Positions 39,924-48,148 of a stretch of 64,000 nt of DNA are shown in pieces. The notes under the pieces were generated by a model. It made no database searches, was not told the origin of the DNA, and saw only the letters and a list, made by a program, of their open reading frames with translations. The position numbers and the translations under genes were made by a program. Position 1 is the first letter of the stretch; every line of letters starts with the position of its first letter. The stretch spans positions 62,001 through 126,000 of the forward strand of contig NZ_JAMGBG010000067.1 in NCBI RefSeq assembly GCF_023516595.1, given 5' to 3'. This DNA is from Streptomyces neyagawaensis (GTDB lineage: Bacteria > Actinomycetota > Actinomycetes > Streptomycetales > Streptomycetaceae).

Positions 39924-40640
39924 TCAGGGGCGGTAGGCGGCGCGGTTGTGGTACGCGACCTTGCCGACGGACAGCTTGGTCGGGGCGAACAGCTGGTCGA
40001 CGGTGACGAAGTGGAAGCCGCGCGCCTTGAGGGCCGCGATGATGCCGGGGACGGCGTCGACCGTCGTCCGGTGGATGTCGTGCATGAGGACGATGTCGCC
40101 GGGCCGGGTCTCCGCGTTGACGGTCCTGATCAGCCGGGCGGTGTCGCGGTACTTCCAGTCGAGGGTGTCGACACTCCAGTGCACCAGCGGCCGGCCGGCG
40201 GCGCTGCGGACGGTCGCGTTGTGGGCGCCGTAGGGAGCGCGGACGGTGGTGGGCTTCTTGCCGGTGGCCTGCTTGATCGCCGCGTCGGCGCGAGAGAACT
40301 GCGACCTGACCTTCGCCGCGCTCAGCTTCGTCAGATTGGCGTGGTCCCAGCTGTGGTTGCCTATCTGGTGACCGGCGAGCGAGGCGTTGCGCACCGTCGC
40401 CGGGTACTTCTGGGCGTTCTTGCCGACGATGTAGAAGGTGGCTCTGACGTCCCGCTCCTTCAGTATGTTCAGCAGGCGCTGGGTGTCGGTGACGGGGCCG
40501 TCGTCGAAGGTGAGCGCGACGCACTTCACCTTGCGGCAGTCGACGTCCTGGGGGGCGGCGGAGGCGGTCGTGGCAGTGCCGGCCAGCGTGGTGCCGCACA
40601 CGGCGGCGATGACGGCCGAGGTGACGAGGCGTCGGTGCAT
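39924..40640 (-). CDS. Secreted NodB-type polysaccharide deacetylase
   Basis: A 238-residue protein starting at ATG 40640 with GGAGGA upstream. The signal peptide is LVTSAVIAAVCGTTLAGTAT, cut near ASA. All NodB motifs are visible: TFDDGP (catalytic base and metal Asp), HSWDH (metal His pair), RAPYGA, DTLDWKYRD and LMHDIH. It probably removes N-acetyl groups from chitin-like or peptidoglycan polymers outside the cell. It is divergent from the DUF4232 lipoprotein gene. Confidence 0.9.
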   Translation of the reverse strand: MHRRLVTSAVIAAVCGTTLAGTATTASAAPQDVDCRKVKCVALTFDDGPVTDTQRLLNILKERDVRATFYIVGKNAQKYPATVRNASLAGHQIGNHSWDHANLTKLSAAKVRSQFSRADAAIKQATGKKPTTVRAPYGAHNATVRSAAGRPLVHWSVDTLDWKYRDTARLIRTVNAETRPGDIVLMHDIHRTTVDAVPGIIAALKARGFHFVTVDQLFAPTKLSVGKVAYHNRAAYRP

Positions 40641-40884
40641 CGGGTCCTCCAAGGGCAGCGAGTTGCCCTGTAGGACCAGCCCGACGGGGGCCTGGATGTA
40701 CGGGTGTGCGATTACGGCTGAATGTGGTGTGTGCCGGGCCAAAGGGGGCGCGATTTCCGGCCATCGGCGCTGTCACACTGTCACAAACCTGTTCGAGGAA
40801 GGCCCTCGCTCGGCACGCGGGGGCGGAAACATGTCCCCCATGGGGCACCATCGCCGGAACGTTCCGACTCTCGGGGGGCTTCCG

Positions 40885-41583
40885 ATGGTTCACGCAGTTC
40901 GCGCACGCCGCACCACCGCCGTACTCGCCGCGCTCTCGCTGGGGGTCCTGGCCCTGACCGCGTGCAAGGGGGACGCCGAGCAGGACGCGGCCGCCCCGAG
41001 CGCGACGGCGAGCCCGTCGGCGCCGGGCAAGGACAAGGGCAAGGACACGGGTGGGGGCAAGGACGCCGACAAGCCCGCCACGGACGCCCCCGGCGGCAGC
41101 GGTGGCAGTGGCGGCAGCGGGGGCTCCTCCGGGAGCGGCGGCACCTCCGGGGCGTCGGAGCCCGCCACGGACGACCAGGACGGCGGTGTCGGCATGTGCG
41201 AGACGACCGACCTGAGCTACCAGGTCACCGTCGCCTCCAAGCCGGTCAACCACGCGCTGCTGACCGCCACGAACAACAGCGGCGACCCCTGTGTGCTGCC
41301 GGCCGGCGAACTGGTCATCACGATCCCGGCGCTCGACGGCGCCGCCGAGCACATGGGCCCCACTGGCGAGGACTGGATCCTGAACGCCGGCGAGAAGGCG
41401 TACGCCGGGATCCTGTTCTCCCGCGCGGACACGCCGGGCGGCAAGAGCGCCGACAAGGTGGAGATCGCCCTCACCGCCGCGGAGAGCCCCACCACCGTCC
41501 CGATCAACGACGGCCCCGTCACGGTCAACGACAGCCAGGTGACCAGCTTCTTCGGCACAGCCGAGGACGCGCTGACGTACTGA
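40885..41583 (+). CDS. DUF4232 domain lipoprotein
   Basis: A 232-residue protein starting at ATG 40885 after GGGGGG. The N-terminus is a lipoprotein signal (VLAALSLGVLALTAC, Cys about residue 23). A disordered linker rich in Lys/Gly/Ser follows (GGSGGSGGSGGSSGSGG). The C-terminal 135 residues form a DUF4232 domain (CETTDLSYQVTVASKPVNHA, CVLPAGELVITIPAL, LNAGEKAYAGILF). DUF4232 proteins are common Streptomyces surface lipoproteins of unknown role. Confidence 0.82.
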   Translation: MVHAVRARRTTAVLAALSLGVLALTACKGDAEQDAAAPSATASPSAPGKDKGKDTGGGKDADKPATDAPGGSGGSGGSGGSSGSGGTSGASEPATDDQDGGVGMCETTDLSYQVTVASKPVNHALLTATNNSGDPCVLPAGELVITIPALDGAAEHMGPTGEDWILNAGEKAYAGILFSRADTPGGKSADKVEIALTAAESPTTVPINDGPVTVNDSQVTSFFGTAEDALTY

Positions 41584-42422
41584 CCCCGCCGCCCCCGCCC
41601 GTCGCCTGACGGTCACAGCGGCGGGCCAGGGGGAGGGCAGGGGACGAAGGGCTGGGCCGAAAAGGGCCGGGGCTTGAGAGCCGTCGGACGAGCTGGGGAC
41701 GCCGGGCGGGCGGGAGCCTGTGGAGGGCTGAGGTCCGTGAAGGACTGGATGCGCCAGGTCGGCGGACGAGCTGCGCGGAAGCCTGTGGCGAGCGGAGCCA
41801 CAGGGGCAGCGGGAGCCGGTGGGGAGTCGCAACCTGTGGACAGACCGGAACCAGTGGGCCTGGCACGCCCTCGAAGCGAGCCGTCGACGAGCCGAGAAGC
41901 CGGCCGGGCGGCAGCCTGCGGCTGGCCAGGAGGCGCAAGGCAGGCCGAGGCAGCCGGCGAGGCGCGGGCTTGAGGGGCGGGCCGGGCACCGGAGACTCCC
42001 GGTGGGCGGGGCCCGTGGCGGGGGCCCATGACGGGGGCCCGGCTGCGACCTGCGGGGGCGGGCCGGAGCCCTTGGACGAACCGGAGACGTCCGGCGGGCC
42101 GCAGCCCATGATGGGGGCCCCATGGCGGGGGCCCCCATGGCGGCAGCACGTGGCGGGGGCCCGGCTGCCACCTGACGGGGCGGGCCGGAGCCGCCGGACG
42201 AACCGGAGACGTCCGACGGGCCGCAGCCCGTGGCCGCAGCCCGGCTGTGACCTGCTGGGGGCGGGCCGGAGCCGTCGGACGAACCGGAGATGTCTGGGGG
42301 CGGCAGCCCGTGGCGGGGCGGGTCGCTGCCTGCACTGCGGGCGGGCGGGGTGTGTGCTCAGTCGGGTGAGGGGCTCAGGGGTACCGTGGATGTACTGGCC
42401 AGGGGGGCGGTAGTGGAGGGCG
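41584..42422. repeat. Gene-poor GC-rich stretch with three imperfect repeats
   Basis: No convincing gene is seen on either strand. From about 42038 a unit beginning CCCGGCTG and containing GGACGAACCGGAGA and GGGCCGCAGCCC occurs three times (starts 42038, 42160 and 42239). The long minus-strand frames here are Arg/Pro/Ala-only and look like by-products of GC content. Confidence 0.6.
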
Positions 42423-42785
42423 GTGGCGTCCATGCGTACCTGGGACGGCCTCGTCGATGACGTCGACAGCACCCCAGACGTCCGGTGGGCCCCGCACGTG
42501 GGTGCCGGGCTCGCCGAGGTGCGGGTGGTCGCGGCGGACCCCGCCACGGCCCAGCGGGTCGCCCGTGTCCTGCGCCGGGTGTTCCACTGCGACGAACCCC
42601 GCAGCTACCCCACGGGCCCCGACGGACGCAGCACGCTGCTCCATCTGACCGTCGACACCCACCTCGCCATTGGCTCCCCGCACGCGGCCGGACCATGGCT
42701 GTACAGCAGCCGCTCCCAGGGCGAACGCACCCACCCCGACGAGCCCTGCTGCACGCACGCCGCGCCACCCGTGCCCGGCGCGTAG
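42423..42785 (+). CDS. Small conserved protein, paralogue of the gene at 2098
   Basis: A 120-residue protein from GTG 42423 (ATG 42432 is a close alternative). Residues 29-80 (GLAEVRVVAADPATAQRVAR, then RSYPTGPDGRSTLLHLTVDT) match the protein at 2098-2367. The N-terminus adds about 20 residues, and the C-terminus is a short polar tail with a CC pair. Homology between two distant copies supports both as real genes. It lies directly before a minisatellite. Function is unknown. Confidence 0.7.
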   Translation: MASMRTWDGLVDDVDSTPDVRWAPHVGAGLAEVRVVAADPATAQRVARVLRRVFHCDEPRSYPTGPDGRSTLLHLTVDTHLAIGSPHAAGPWLYSSRSQGERTHPDEPCCTHAAPPVPGA

Positions 42786-42799
42786 CCGCCGGGCAGAGC

Positions 42800-43580
42800 T
42801 GGACCGGCGTACAGCCGTCGGCGGCACTCGACCGGCGCGGAGCCGACCCGGCGGGGTGGTGGACCGACGGGTGCTGGCCCGGCGCGGAGCCGTTGCCGAC
42901 GCGGAGCCGACCCGGCGGGGTGGTGGACCGACGGGTGCTGGCCCGGCGCGGAGCCGTTGCCGACACGGAGCCGACCCGGCGGGGTTCCGGACCGGCCCGG
43001 AGCCGAACCGACGGGCGCTCGACCGGCGCGGGACCCCCGGATGCCGGACCGGCGCGGGACCGCCCCGCCAGATGCCGGACCGGCGCGGAGCCGACCCGGC
43101 GGGGTGGTGGACCGACGGGTGCTGGCCCGGCGCGGAGCCGTTGCCGACGCGGAGCCGACCCGGCGGGGTTCCGGACCGGCCCGGAGCCGACCCGGCGGGC
43201 GCTCGACCGGCGCGGGACCGCCCCGCCAGATGCCGGACCGGCGCGGAGCCGACCCGGCGGGGTGGTGGACCGACGGGTGCTGGCCCGGCGCGGAGCCGTT
43301 GCCGACGCGGAGCCGACCCGGCGGGGTTCCGGACCGGCCCGGAGCCGACCCGGCGGGCGCTCGACCGGCGCGGGACCGCCCCGCCAGATGCTGGACCGGC
43401 GCGGAGCCGTCGACGGCGCTGGACCTGCGCGGGACCACCTCGCCGGATGCCGGACCGGCGCGGAGCCGTTGCCGACACGGAGCCACCCGGGCGGATGCTG
43501 GACCGGCGCGGAGCCATCGGCGGCGCCGGACCGGCGCCGAGCCGCCCCGGCGGGTGCTGGAGCGGCGTGCTGGACGGCGT
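42800..43580. repeat. 0.8-kb GC minisatellite
   Basis: The region is built from sub-units such as GCGGAGCCGACCCGGCGGGG, GTGGTGGACCGACGGGTGCT and CCGCCCCGCCAGATGCCGGA, arranged in blocks: GGGGTTCCGGACCGG recurs near 42981, 43165 and 43322. No stop codons occur in several frames, so long artificial ORFs cross it on both strands. 43581-43815 is the upstream region of the MerR gene. Confidence 0.9.
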
Positions 43581-43815
43581 GTACTGGTCCGTCCGTGGTG
43601 TCGTGTGTCTCGGGTGGGGGGCGGGGGTGACGGGTCGCACCGCGGTGAAAGTCTGTCGCCGCGAGCACACATCTGCGGGGCCGCCGGAGCTAGGGTTGGC
43701 ACGAGGCAGCCGGTGGAGGATCCCGGTGCCGGATCGCGCGCGGAGCAACGGGTGCCGCGCCGTCGCTCCGGGCCCGCGTCAGGGCCCCTCCCCGCGTCCC
43801 CGAAACGAAGGTGCC

Positions 43816-44154
43816 ATGCCCGCTGAGAACGCCCGCGCCGCCGGGAATCTCGACGACGACGACTACCCCGCCTACACCATGGGGCGGGCCGCCGACGTTC
43901 TCGGCATCACCCCCGCCTTCCTCCGCGCCCTCGGCGAGGCCGAGCTGATCACCCCGCTGCGTTCGGAGGGTGGCCACCGCCGCTACTCCCGCCGCCAATT
44001 GCGCGTCGCCGCCCGCGCCCGCGAACTCGTCGACCAGGGCACCCCCATCGAGGCCGCCTGCCGCATCATCTCCCTGGAGGACCAGCTCGACGCGGCCCTC
44101 CGTCTCAACCAGGACATGCGCCGGAGGATGGGCGACCACGGCGCGGATACCTAG
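43816..44154 (+). CDS. MerR-type helix-turn-helix regulator
   Basis: A 112-residue protein from ATG 43816 with GAAGG upstream; the longer frame through the minisatellite is spurious. The MerR winged helix is clear (MGRAADVLGITPAFLRALGE, GHRRYSRRQLRVAARARELV), followed by a short helix (AACRIISLEDQLDAALRLNQ). There is no C-terminal effector or Cys metal site. It precedes the cold-shock gene by 231 bp, an arrangement seen in other Streptomyces, and may regulate that locus. Confidence 0.82.
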   Translation: MPAENARAAGNLDDDDYPAYTMGRAADVLGITPAFLRALGEAELITPLRSEGGHRRYSRRQLRVAARARELVDQGTPIEAACRIISLEDQLDAALRLNQDMRRRMGDHGADT

Positions 44155-44385
44155 TCCCGCCGTTACAGAATTAGGGGCCACGGCGGGTCGAGAATTCCCG
44201 CGCGCCGCCGAAAACGCACGGGGGGCGGCGGTCCTGCCTGTGTTAGCGTGATAGCAGTTGCAGTTTTGGTTGCCAGAGATTTGTTTCTTTGCAGAGCTTT
44301 CCGGATCTTTCCGGAGGGGTGATCATCGCGGCGACTCGGATCCGTAAAGTGCGGATCCGGCACTGCCCCCCAAGGGAGATTCAAT
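44155..44385 (+). promoter_or_regulatory. Promoter and long leader of the cold-shock gene
   Basis: The 231-bp gap is more AT-rich than its surroundings (GTTAGCGTGATAGCAGTTGC, TTTTGGTTGCCAGAGATTTG) and contains self-complementary words (GGATCTTTCCGGAGG, GGATCCGTAAAGTGCGGATCC). Long structured leaders are normal for cspA-type genes and control translation in the cold. The exact transcription start cannot be set. Confidence 0.5.
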
Positions 44386-44589
44386 ATGGCATCTGGCACC
44401 GTGAAGTGGTTCAACGCGGAAAAGGGCTTCGGCTTCATCGAGCAGGACGGCGGCGGCGCTGACGTGTTCGCCCACTACTCGAACATCGCCACCAGCGGCT
44501 TCCGCGAGCTTCAGGAAGGCCAGAAGGTTACCTTCGACGTCACGCAGGGCCAGAAGGGCCCCCAGGCCGAGAACATCGTTCCCGCCTGA
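44386..44589 (+). CDS. CspA-type cold-shock protein
   Basis: A 67-residue protein starting at ATG 44386 with AAGGGAG upstream. It is a single cold-shock domain with both RNA-binding motifs, KGFGFI (RNP1) and VFAHYS (RNP2-like), plus the opening MASGTVKWFNAEKGFGFIEQ typical of Streptomyces Csp proteins (SC7.0/ScoF type). It acts as an RNA chaperone in the cytoplasm. It is followed by its own terminator, then a DEAD-box helicase, a functional partner in RNA remodelling. Confidence 0.95.
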   Translation: MASGTVKWFNAEKGFGFIEQDGGGADVFAHYSNIATSGFRELQEGQKVTFDVTQGQKGPQAENIVPA

Positions 44590-44612
44590 CGCTGACGCGA
44601 CCTGAACGACTG

Positions 44613-44643
44613 AGGCCCGCACTCTTGGGGTGCGGGCCTTTTC
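44613..44643 (+). terminator. Terminator of the cold-shock gene
   Basis: AGGCCCGCAC (44613-44622) pairs perfectly with GTGCGGGCCT (44630-44639), followed by TTTTCGTATTTTCTT. A classic rho-independent terminator 23 bp after the stop. Confidence 0.9.
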
Positions 44644-44734
44644 GTATTTTCTTCGGCTCATTCTTGCGAATCCTCGCGCGGCCCCTGCCGTCGGACGGAA
44701 TTCCTCGATACGCCGCATCGAGGAGGGTTCCTTC

Positions 44735-46474
44735 ATGAACCGCACCCGTCGGGGTCATGGTGGCTCCGGCCGCCTCCGCACGGAGACCGACACCAACCGA
44801 TCCGCCGGCGGCAGCCGCGGCGGCCGCTTCCGCGCGCAGGACGCGGGCCGGAAGCAGTCCCGCCCCGCCGGTACGCGCAGGAGCGGCGCGGGAGCGCGCT
44901 CCGCCGCCCGACCGCAGGAGTTCACCCTGCCGGTCACCCTCACCGAGCCGCTGCCCGCGGTCGACTCCTTCACCGAACTCGACCTGCCCGCACGGCTGCT
45001 GACCGCGCTCGGCGCCGAAGGCGTCACCACGCCGTTCCCGATCCAGGCGGCCACCCTGCCGAACGCGCTGGCCGGCCGGGACGTGCTCGGCCGGGGCCGA
45101 ACCGGCTCGGGCAAGACGCTCGCCTTCGGTCTGGCCGTCCTGGCCCGGCTGAACGGACAGCGGGCCCAGCCCCGGCAGCCGCTCGCCCTGGTCCTCGTCC
45201 CCACCCGGGAACTGGCCCAGCAGGTCACCGACGCGCTCACCCCCTACGCCCGCGCGCTGCGGCTGCGGCTCGCCACCGTGGTGGGCGGTATGTCCATCGG
45301 CCGCCAGGCGAGCGCGCTGCGGGGCGGCGCCGAGGTCGTCATCGCCACGCCCGGCCGCCTCAAGGACCTCATAGAACGCGGCGACTGCCAACTCGACCAG
45401 GTCACGGTCACCGTCCTCGACGAGGCCGACCAGATGGCCGACATGGGCTTCATGCCGCAGGTCACCGCGCTGCTCGACCAGGTCGACGCCGACGGCCAGC
45501 GGCTGCTGTTCTCGGCCACCCTGGACCGCAACATCGACCTGCTGGTACGCCGCTACCTGCACGATCCCGTGGTCCACTCGGTCGACCCGTCCGCGGGCGC
45601 CGTCAGCACCATGGAGCACCATCTGCTCCACGTGCAGGACGACGACAAGCACGCCACCGCCACGGAGATCGCCGCGCGCGACGGGCGGGTGATCATGTTC
45701 CTGGACACCAAGCGGGCCGCCGACCGGCTGGCCAAGCATCTGCTCTCCGTCGGCGTGCGCGCCTCGGCGCTGCACGGCGGCAAGTCCCAGCCGCAGCGCA
45801 ACCGGACGCTCGCCGGGTTCAAGGACGGCCAGGTCACGGTGCTGGTGGCCACGAACGTCGCCGCCCGCGGCATCCATGTCGACGACCTCGACCTCGTCGT
45901 GAACGTCGACCCGCCCGGCGACCACAAGGACTATCTGCACCGCGGCGGCCGTACCGCGCGCGCCGGCGAGTCCGGCACCGTCGTCACCCTCGTCCTACCG
46001 CACCAGCGCCGTGAGATGGACCGGCTGATGGCCGACGCCGGCATCACGCCGAACTCCGCGCGGGTCCGCCCCGGCGAGCCCGAACTGCACCGCATCACCG
46101 GCGCCCGCACCCCGTCCGGCGTGCCCGTCACCCTCACCCTCACCGTCCCGGCACCGGCCGCCGCGCCGAGCAGCCGTAGGAGCAACCCCGGCCGCACCGG
46201 CACACGGCGGACCGGCGGACGCGGCAGAACCGACCGCACGGCGACCAGCCCCGCCACCGGCAAGGGCACCCGCCCCGACACGGGCACCGGCCCCGGCACC
46301 GGCGGGGGCAAGGGAACCGGCCGGAGCGGCGGCGGCCGCGACGGAACCGGTCGCAGCGGCAGCGGCCGAGAAGCAAGTGGTCGCAGCGGCAGCGGCCGCG
46401 ACGGAACGAGTCGGAGCCGTGGCGGCCGGGGCGCCGAGCGCGGTCGACGGCCCGCGTCCGGGAGCGACGTGTAG
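44735..46474 (+). CDS. DEAD-box RNA helicase with RG/SG-rich tail
   Basis: A 579-residue protein starting at ATG 44735 with GGAGG upstream (the frame opens at 44630 inside the terminator region). The order is a basic N-terminus, Q motif (FTELDLPARLLTAL … PFPIQ), GRGRTGSGKT (motif I), PTRELAQQ (Ia), TPGRL (Ib), VLDEADQM (II, DEAD), FSATL (III), VAARGIH (V) and HRGGRTARAG (VI). The C-terminal 110 residues are Gly/Arg/Ser/Thr repeats that should bind RNA non-specifically. It is cytoplasmic and probably helps RNA structure removal in the cold, given its neighbours. Confidence 0.93.
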   Translation: MNRTRRGHGGSGRLRTETDTNRSAGGSRGGRFRAQDAGRKQSRPAGTRRSGAGARSAARPQEFTLPVTLTEPLPAVDSFTELDLPARLLTALGAEGVTTPFPIQAATLPNALAGRDVLGRGRTGSGKTLAFGLAVLARLNGQRAQPRQPLALVLVPTRELAQQVTDALTPYARALRLRLATVVGGMSIGRQASALRGGAEVVIATPGRLKDLIERGDCQLDQVTVTVLDEADQMADMGFMPQVTALLDQVDADGQRLLFSATLDRNIDLLVRRYLHDPVVHSVDPSAGAVSTMEHHLLHVQDDDKHATATEIAARDGRVIMFLDTKRAADRLAKHLLSVGVRASALHGGKSQPQRNRTLAGFKDGQVTVLVATNVAARGIHVDDLDLVVNVDPPGDHKDYLHRGGRTARAGESGTVVTLVLPHQRREMDRLMADAGITPNSARVRPGEPELHRITGARTPSGVPVTLTLTVPAPAAAPSSRRSNPGRTGTRRTGGRGRTDRTATSPATGKGTRPDTGTGPGTGGGKGTGRSGGGRDGTGRSGSGREASGRSGSGRDGTSRSRGGRGAERGRRPASGSDV

Positions 46475-46516
46475 CGGCCCTTCCGGTGTCGCACCCCCCT
46501 ATCCCTGGAGGCATCC

Positions 46517-46813
46517 ATGCGCTGTGTCATCGCCCGATTCCCCTTCGACCTGACCAAGAGCGAGGTCGAGCAGTCGTTGAGCGGCATCGCCCCCGAACCG
46601 GTGGTCGGCGTGGCCGTGACCATCAACCGCCGTGTCTACCCGGTGATGCAGGTCGGGGAAGTGATCACCCGGCAGAACCGGCGCGACTTCACCACCGGTG
46701 AGATGCGCCGGGCACTGACCCGGCTCGGCTTCGCCTGCCAGGACGCCGCTCCCCCCGCCCCCGCCGCCCCGGCCTGGAGCGCGCTCACGGACGAGAGCGC
46801 GACAGGCTGGTGA
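46517..46813 (+). CDS. SCO5918-like small protein
   Basis: A 98-residue protein starting at ATG 46517 after TGGAGG, 42 bp behind the helicase and probably co-transcribed. The pattern MRCVIARFPFDLTKSEVEQS, VVGVAVTINRRVYPVMQVGE and RDFTTGEMRRALTRLGFAC matches what I recall as the SCO5918 family, which in S. coelicolor also follows the DEAD-box helicase and cold-shock genes. Function is unknown; the conserved location suggests a role in the cold-shock/RNA unit. Confidence 0.8.
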   Translation: MRCVIARFPFDLTKSEVEQSLSGIAPEPVVGVAVTINRRVYPVMQVGEVITRQNRRDFTTGEMRRALTRLGFACQDAAPPAPAAPAWSALTDESATGW

Positions 46814-46938
46814 CCCGCCCCGCCGGCACCGCCGGCGGACGACGGCCCGCTCGCTGACCGGCCCCGCGCGCCGAAAACCCCTGGCCCCGTGACCGCCGAT
46901 CGCCCCATACTCCTGCGGGCGAACAGGGGGAGGGGCCC

Positions 46939-47985
46939 GTGGAGGTGTTCACGTGCGCGCGGTGCGACGCCGTGCTGACGGCGCCGCTGTCGCGGGTCGC
47001 GTGGATCGCGTACGCCCGTCACACCTACGGCAACGGGATCACCCTGCCCGTGCTGATGCGAGCGGGAACGTACGCCGTCGACCCGGAGCAGTCCGGGCCG
47101 CCGTGGCGGCGGTGGAACGAGATCGACCCTGCCGAGGCGGAGGCCCGCGGGGTGTTCGCGCCCGTGTACGGCCTGTCCTTCGGGGCGCCCGGCGCGATCG
47201 TCATGGCACCGGGCGACGCCCACGGCACCGTACTGATCCCCGAGCGCACCGGCGGGTTCTGCTGCGGTCTCGACGGCCGTGACGGGCCCAACCTGGCCTG
47301 CGCCCGGTGTGGGCAGGAGGTCGGGACCCGTATCGACGACTGCTCCCTGTGGCAGGCGACCTGGCTCGCGCCGAACGCCGTCCGCCGTGTCGCCGACGGG
47401 CCGCCCCGCCCGGTCATGACCTGGTCGGCCGTCGTGGAGCGGGAGCGCGGCACCCCGCCGGTCGACGCGTACGGCGCCTGGAACCCCCGCTGGGAGCTGG
47501 CGGTCTCCGTGACACTGGCCCATCTGGTGGCGGCCTCGGGCGGTGCGCCGGTCGGCGTCCCCGACGGTCCGCTCGCCGCGGCGTTCCGCCGGTCCCTCGA
47601 CACCCTGCTCCCGCCGGGCCCGCCCGCCCTGCGCGCCGCCCTGGCCGGGCCCGGGCTGCCCGTCCCCGACCCGGTGCCGGACCTCGCGATCGTCCCGCGC
47701 CATCCGCAGACCGGGGAGCCGTGGGTGCCGCCGCCCGGCGTCGCGGCCGTGCCGCTCGACGCGGAGGTGTGGCTGGGGCTCGCCTTCCACGACGACCGCC
47801 TTCCCGTGCCCGCGCGCGGGCGGCTGCCCGACGGGGTCGAACGCGACGACCCCCTGCCGCCACGCCCCTCGCGGTCGGTGTGGCTCGTGGACCAGGTGTT
47901 CCTCCACGCCCTGTCCCGCCTGCCCGCCGTCCGCGCACCCTGGCTGCGTGCCTTGTACGACAGGGAATCGGCTCGGTACCTCTGA
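46939..47985 (+). CDS. Hypothetical protein with Cys-pair motifs
   Basis: A 348-residue protein starting at GTG 46939 with GGGGGAGGGG upstream. It has CARC near the N-terminus, then CCGLDGRD and CARCGQEVGTRIDDC around residues 108-135, arranged like a zinc ribbon. Other segments (YGLSFGAPGAIVMAPGDAHG, VDQVFLHALSRLPAVRAPWL) have good codon bias but no known domain. Function is unknown; metal binding is inferred from the Cys spacing. Confidence 0.7.
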   Translation: MEVFTCARCDAVLTAPLSRVAWIAYARHTYGNGITLPVLMRAGTYAVDPEQSGPPWRRWNEIDPAEAEARGVFAPVYGLSFGAPGAIVMAPGDAHGTVLIPERTGGFCCGLDGRDGPNLACARCGQEVGTRIDDCSLWQATWLAPNAVRRVADGPPRPVMTWSAVVERERGTPPVDAYGAWNPRWELAVSVTLAHLVAASGGAPVGVPDGPLAAAFRRSLDTLLPPGPPALRAALAGPGLPVPDPVPDLAIVPRHPQTGEPWVPPPGVAAVPLDAEVWLGLAFHDDRLPVPARGRLPDGVERDDPLPPRPSRSVWLVDQVFLHALSRLPAVRAPWLRALYDRESARYL

Positions 47986-48046
47986 CGCGGACCGTGTCGT
48001 GGCGGGAGGGCAGGGTCCGGGGCGCGGAGCGGGTCGCGTCCGGGCG

Positions 48047-48083
48047 GCGGAGCGGGGCCCTCTCGTCGAGGGCGCCGCTCCGC
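48047..48083. terminator. Bidirectional terminator
   Basis: GCGGAGCGG (48047-48055) pairs with CCGCTCCGC (48075-48083), with a further inner stem GCCCTC/GAGGGC. It lies between two convergent genes (ends at 47985 and 48149). Confidence 0.75.
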
Positions 48084-48148
48084 CCGCCGGACTGGTCTGC
48101 CGTGGGGGTCGGGGCGCGCCTTCCGAGGGGCCGTCACCGCCGTACGGC

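Noticed and set aside
42358..43748. Several 350-460-residue frames on both strands of the minisatellite
   Set aside because: The repeats lack stop codons in several frames, so long frames are expected. They have no conserved motif or single-frame bias.
42670..44154. 494-residue protein fusing the minisatellite to the MerR domain
   Set aside because: The MerR gene has its own ribosome site and ATG at 43816; the upstream part is repeat-encoded.
44630..44734. Earlier start of the DEAD-box helicase at 44630
   Set aside because: It lies within the cold-shock terminator. ATG 44735 has a clear GGAGG site.
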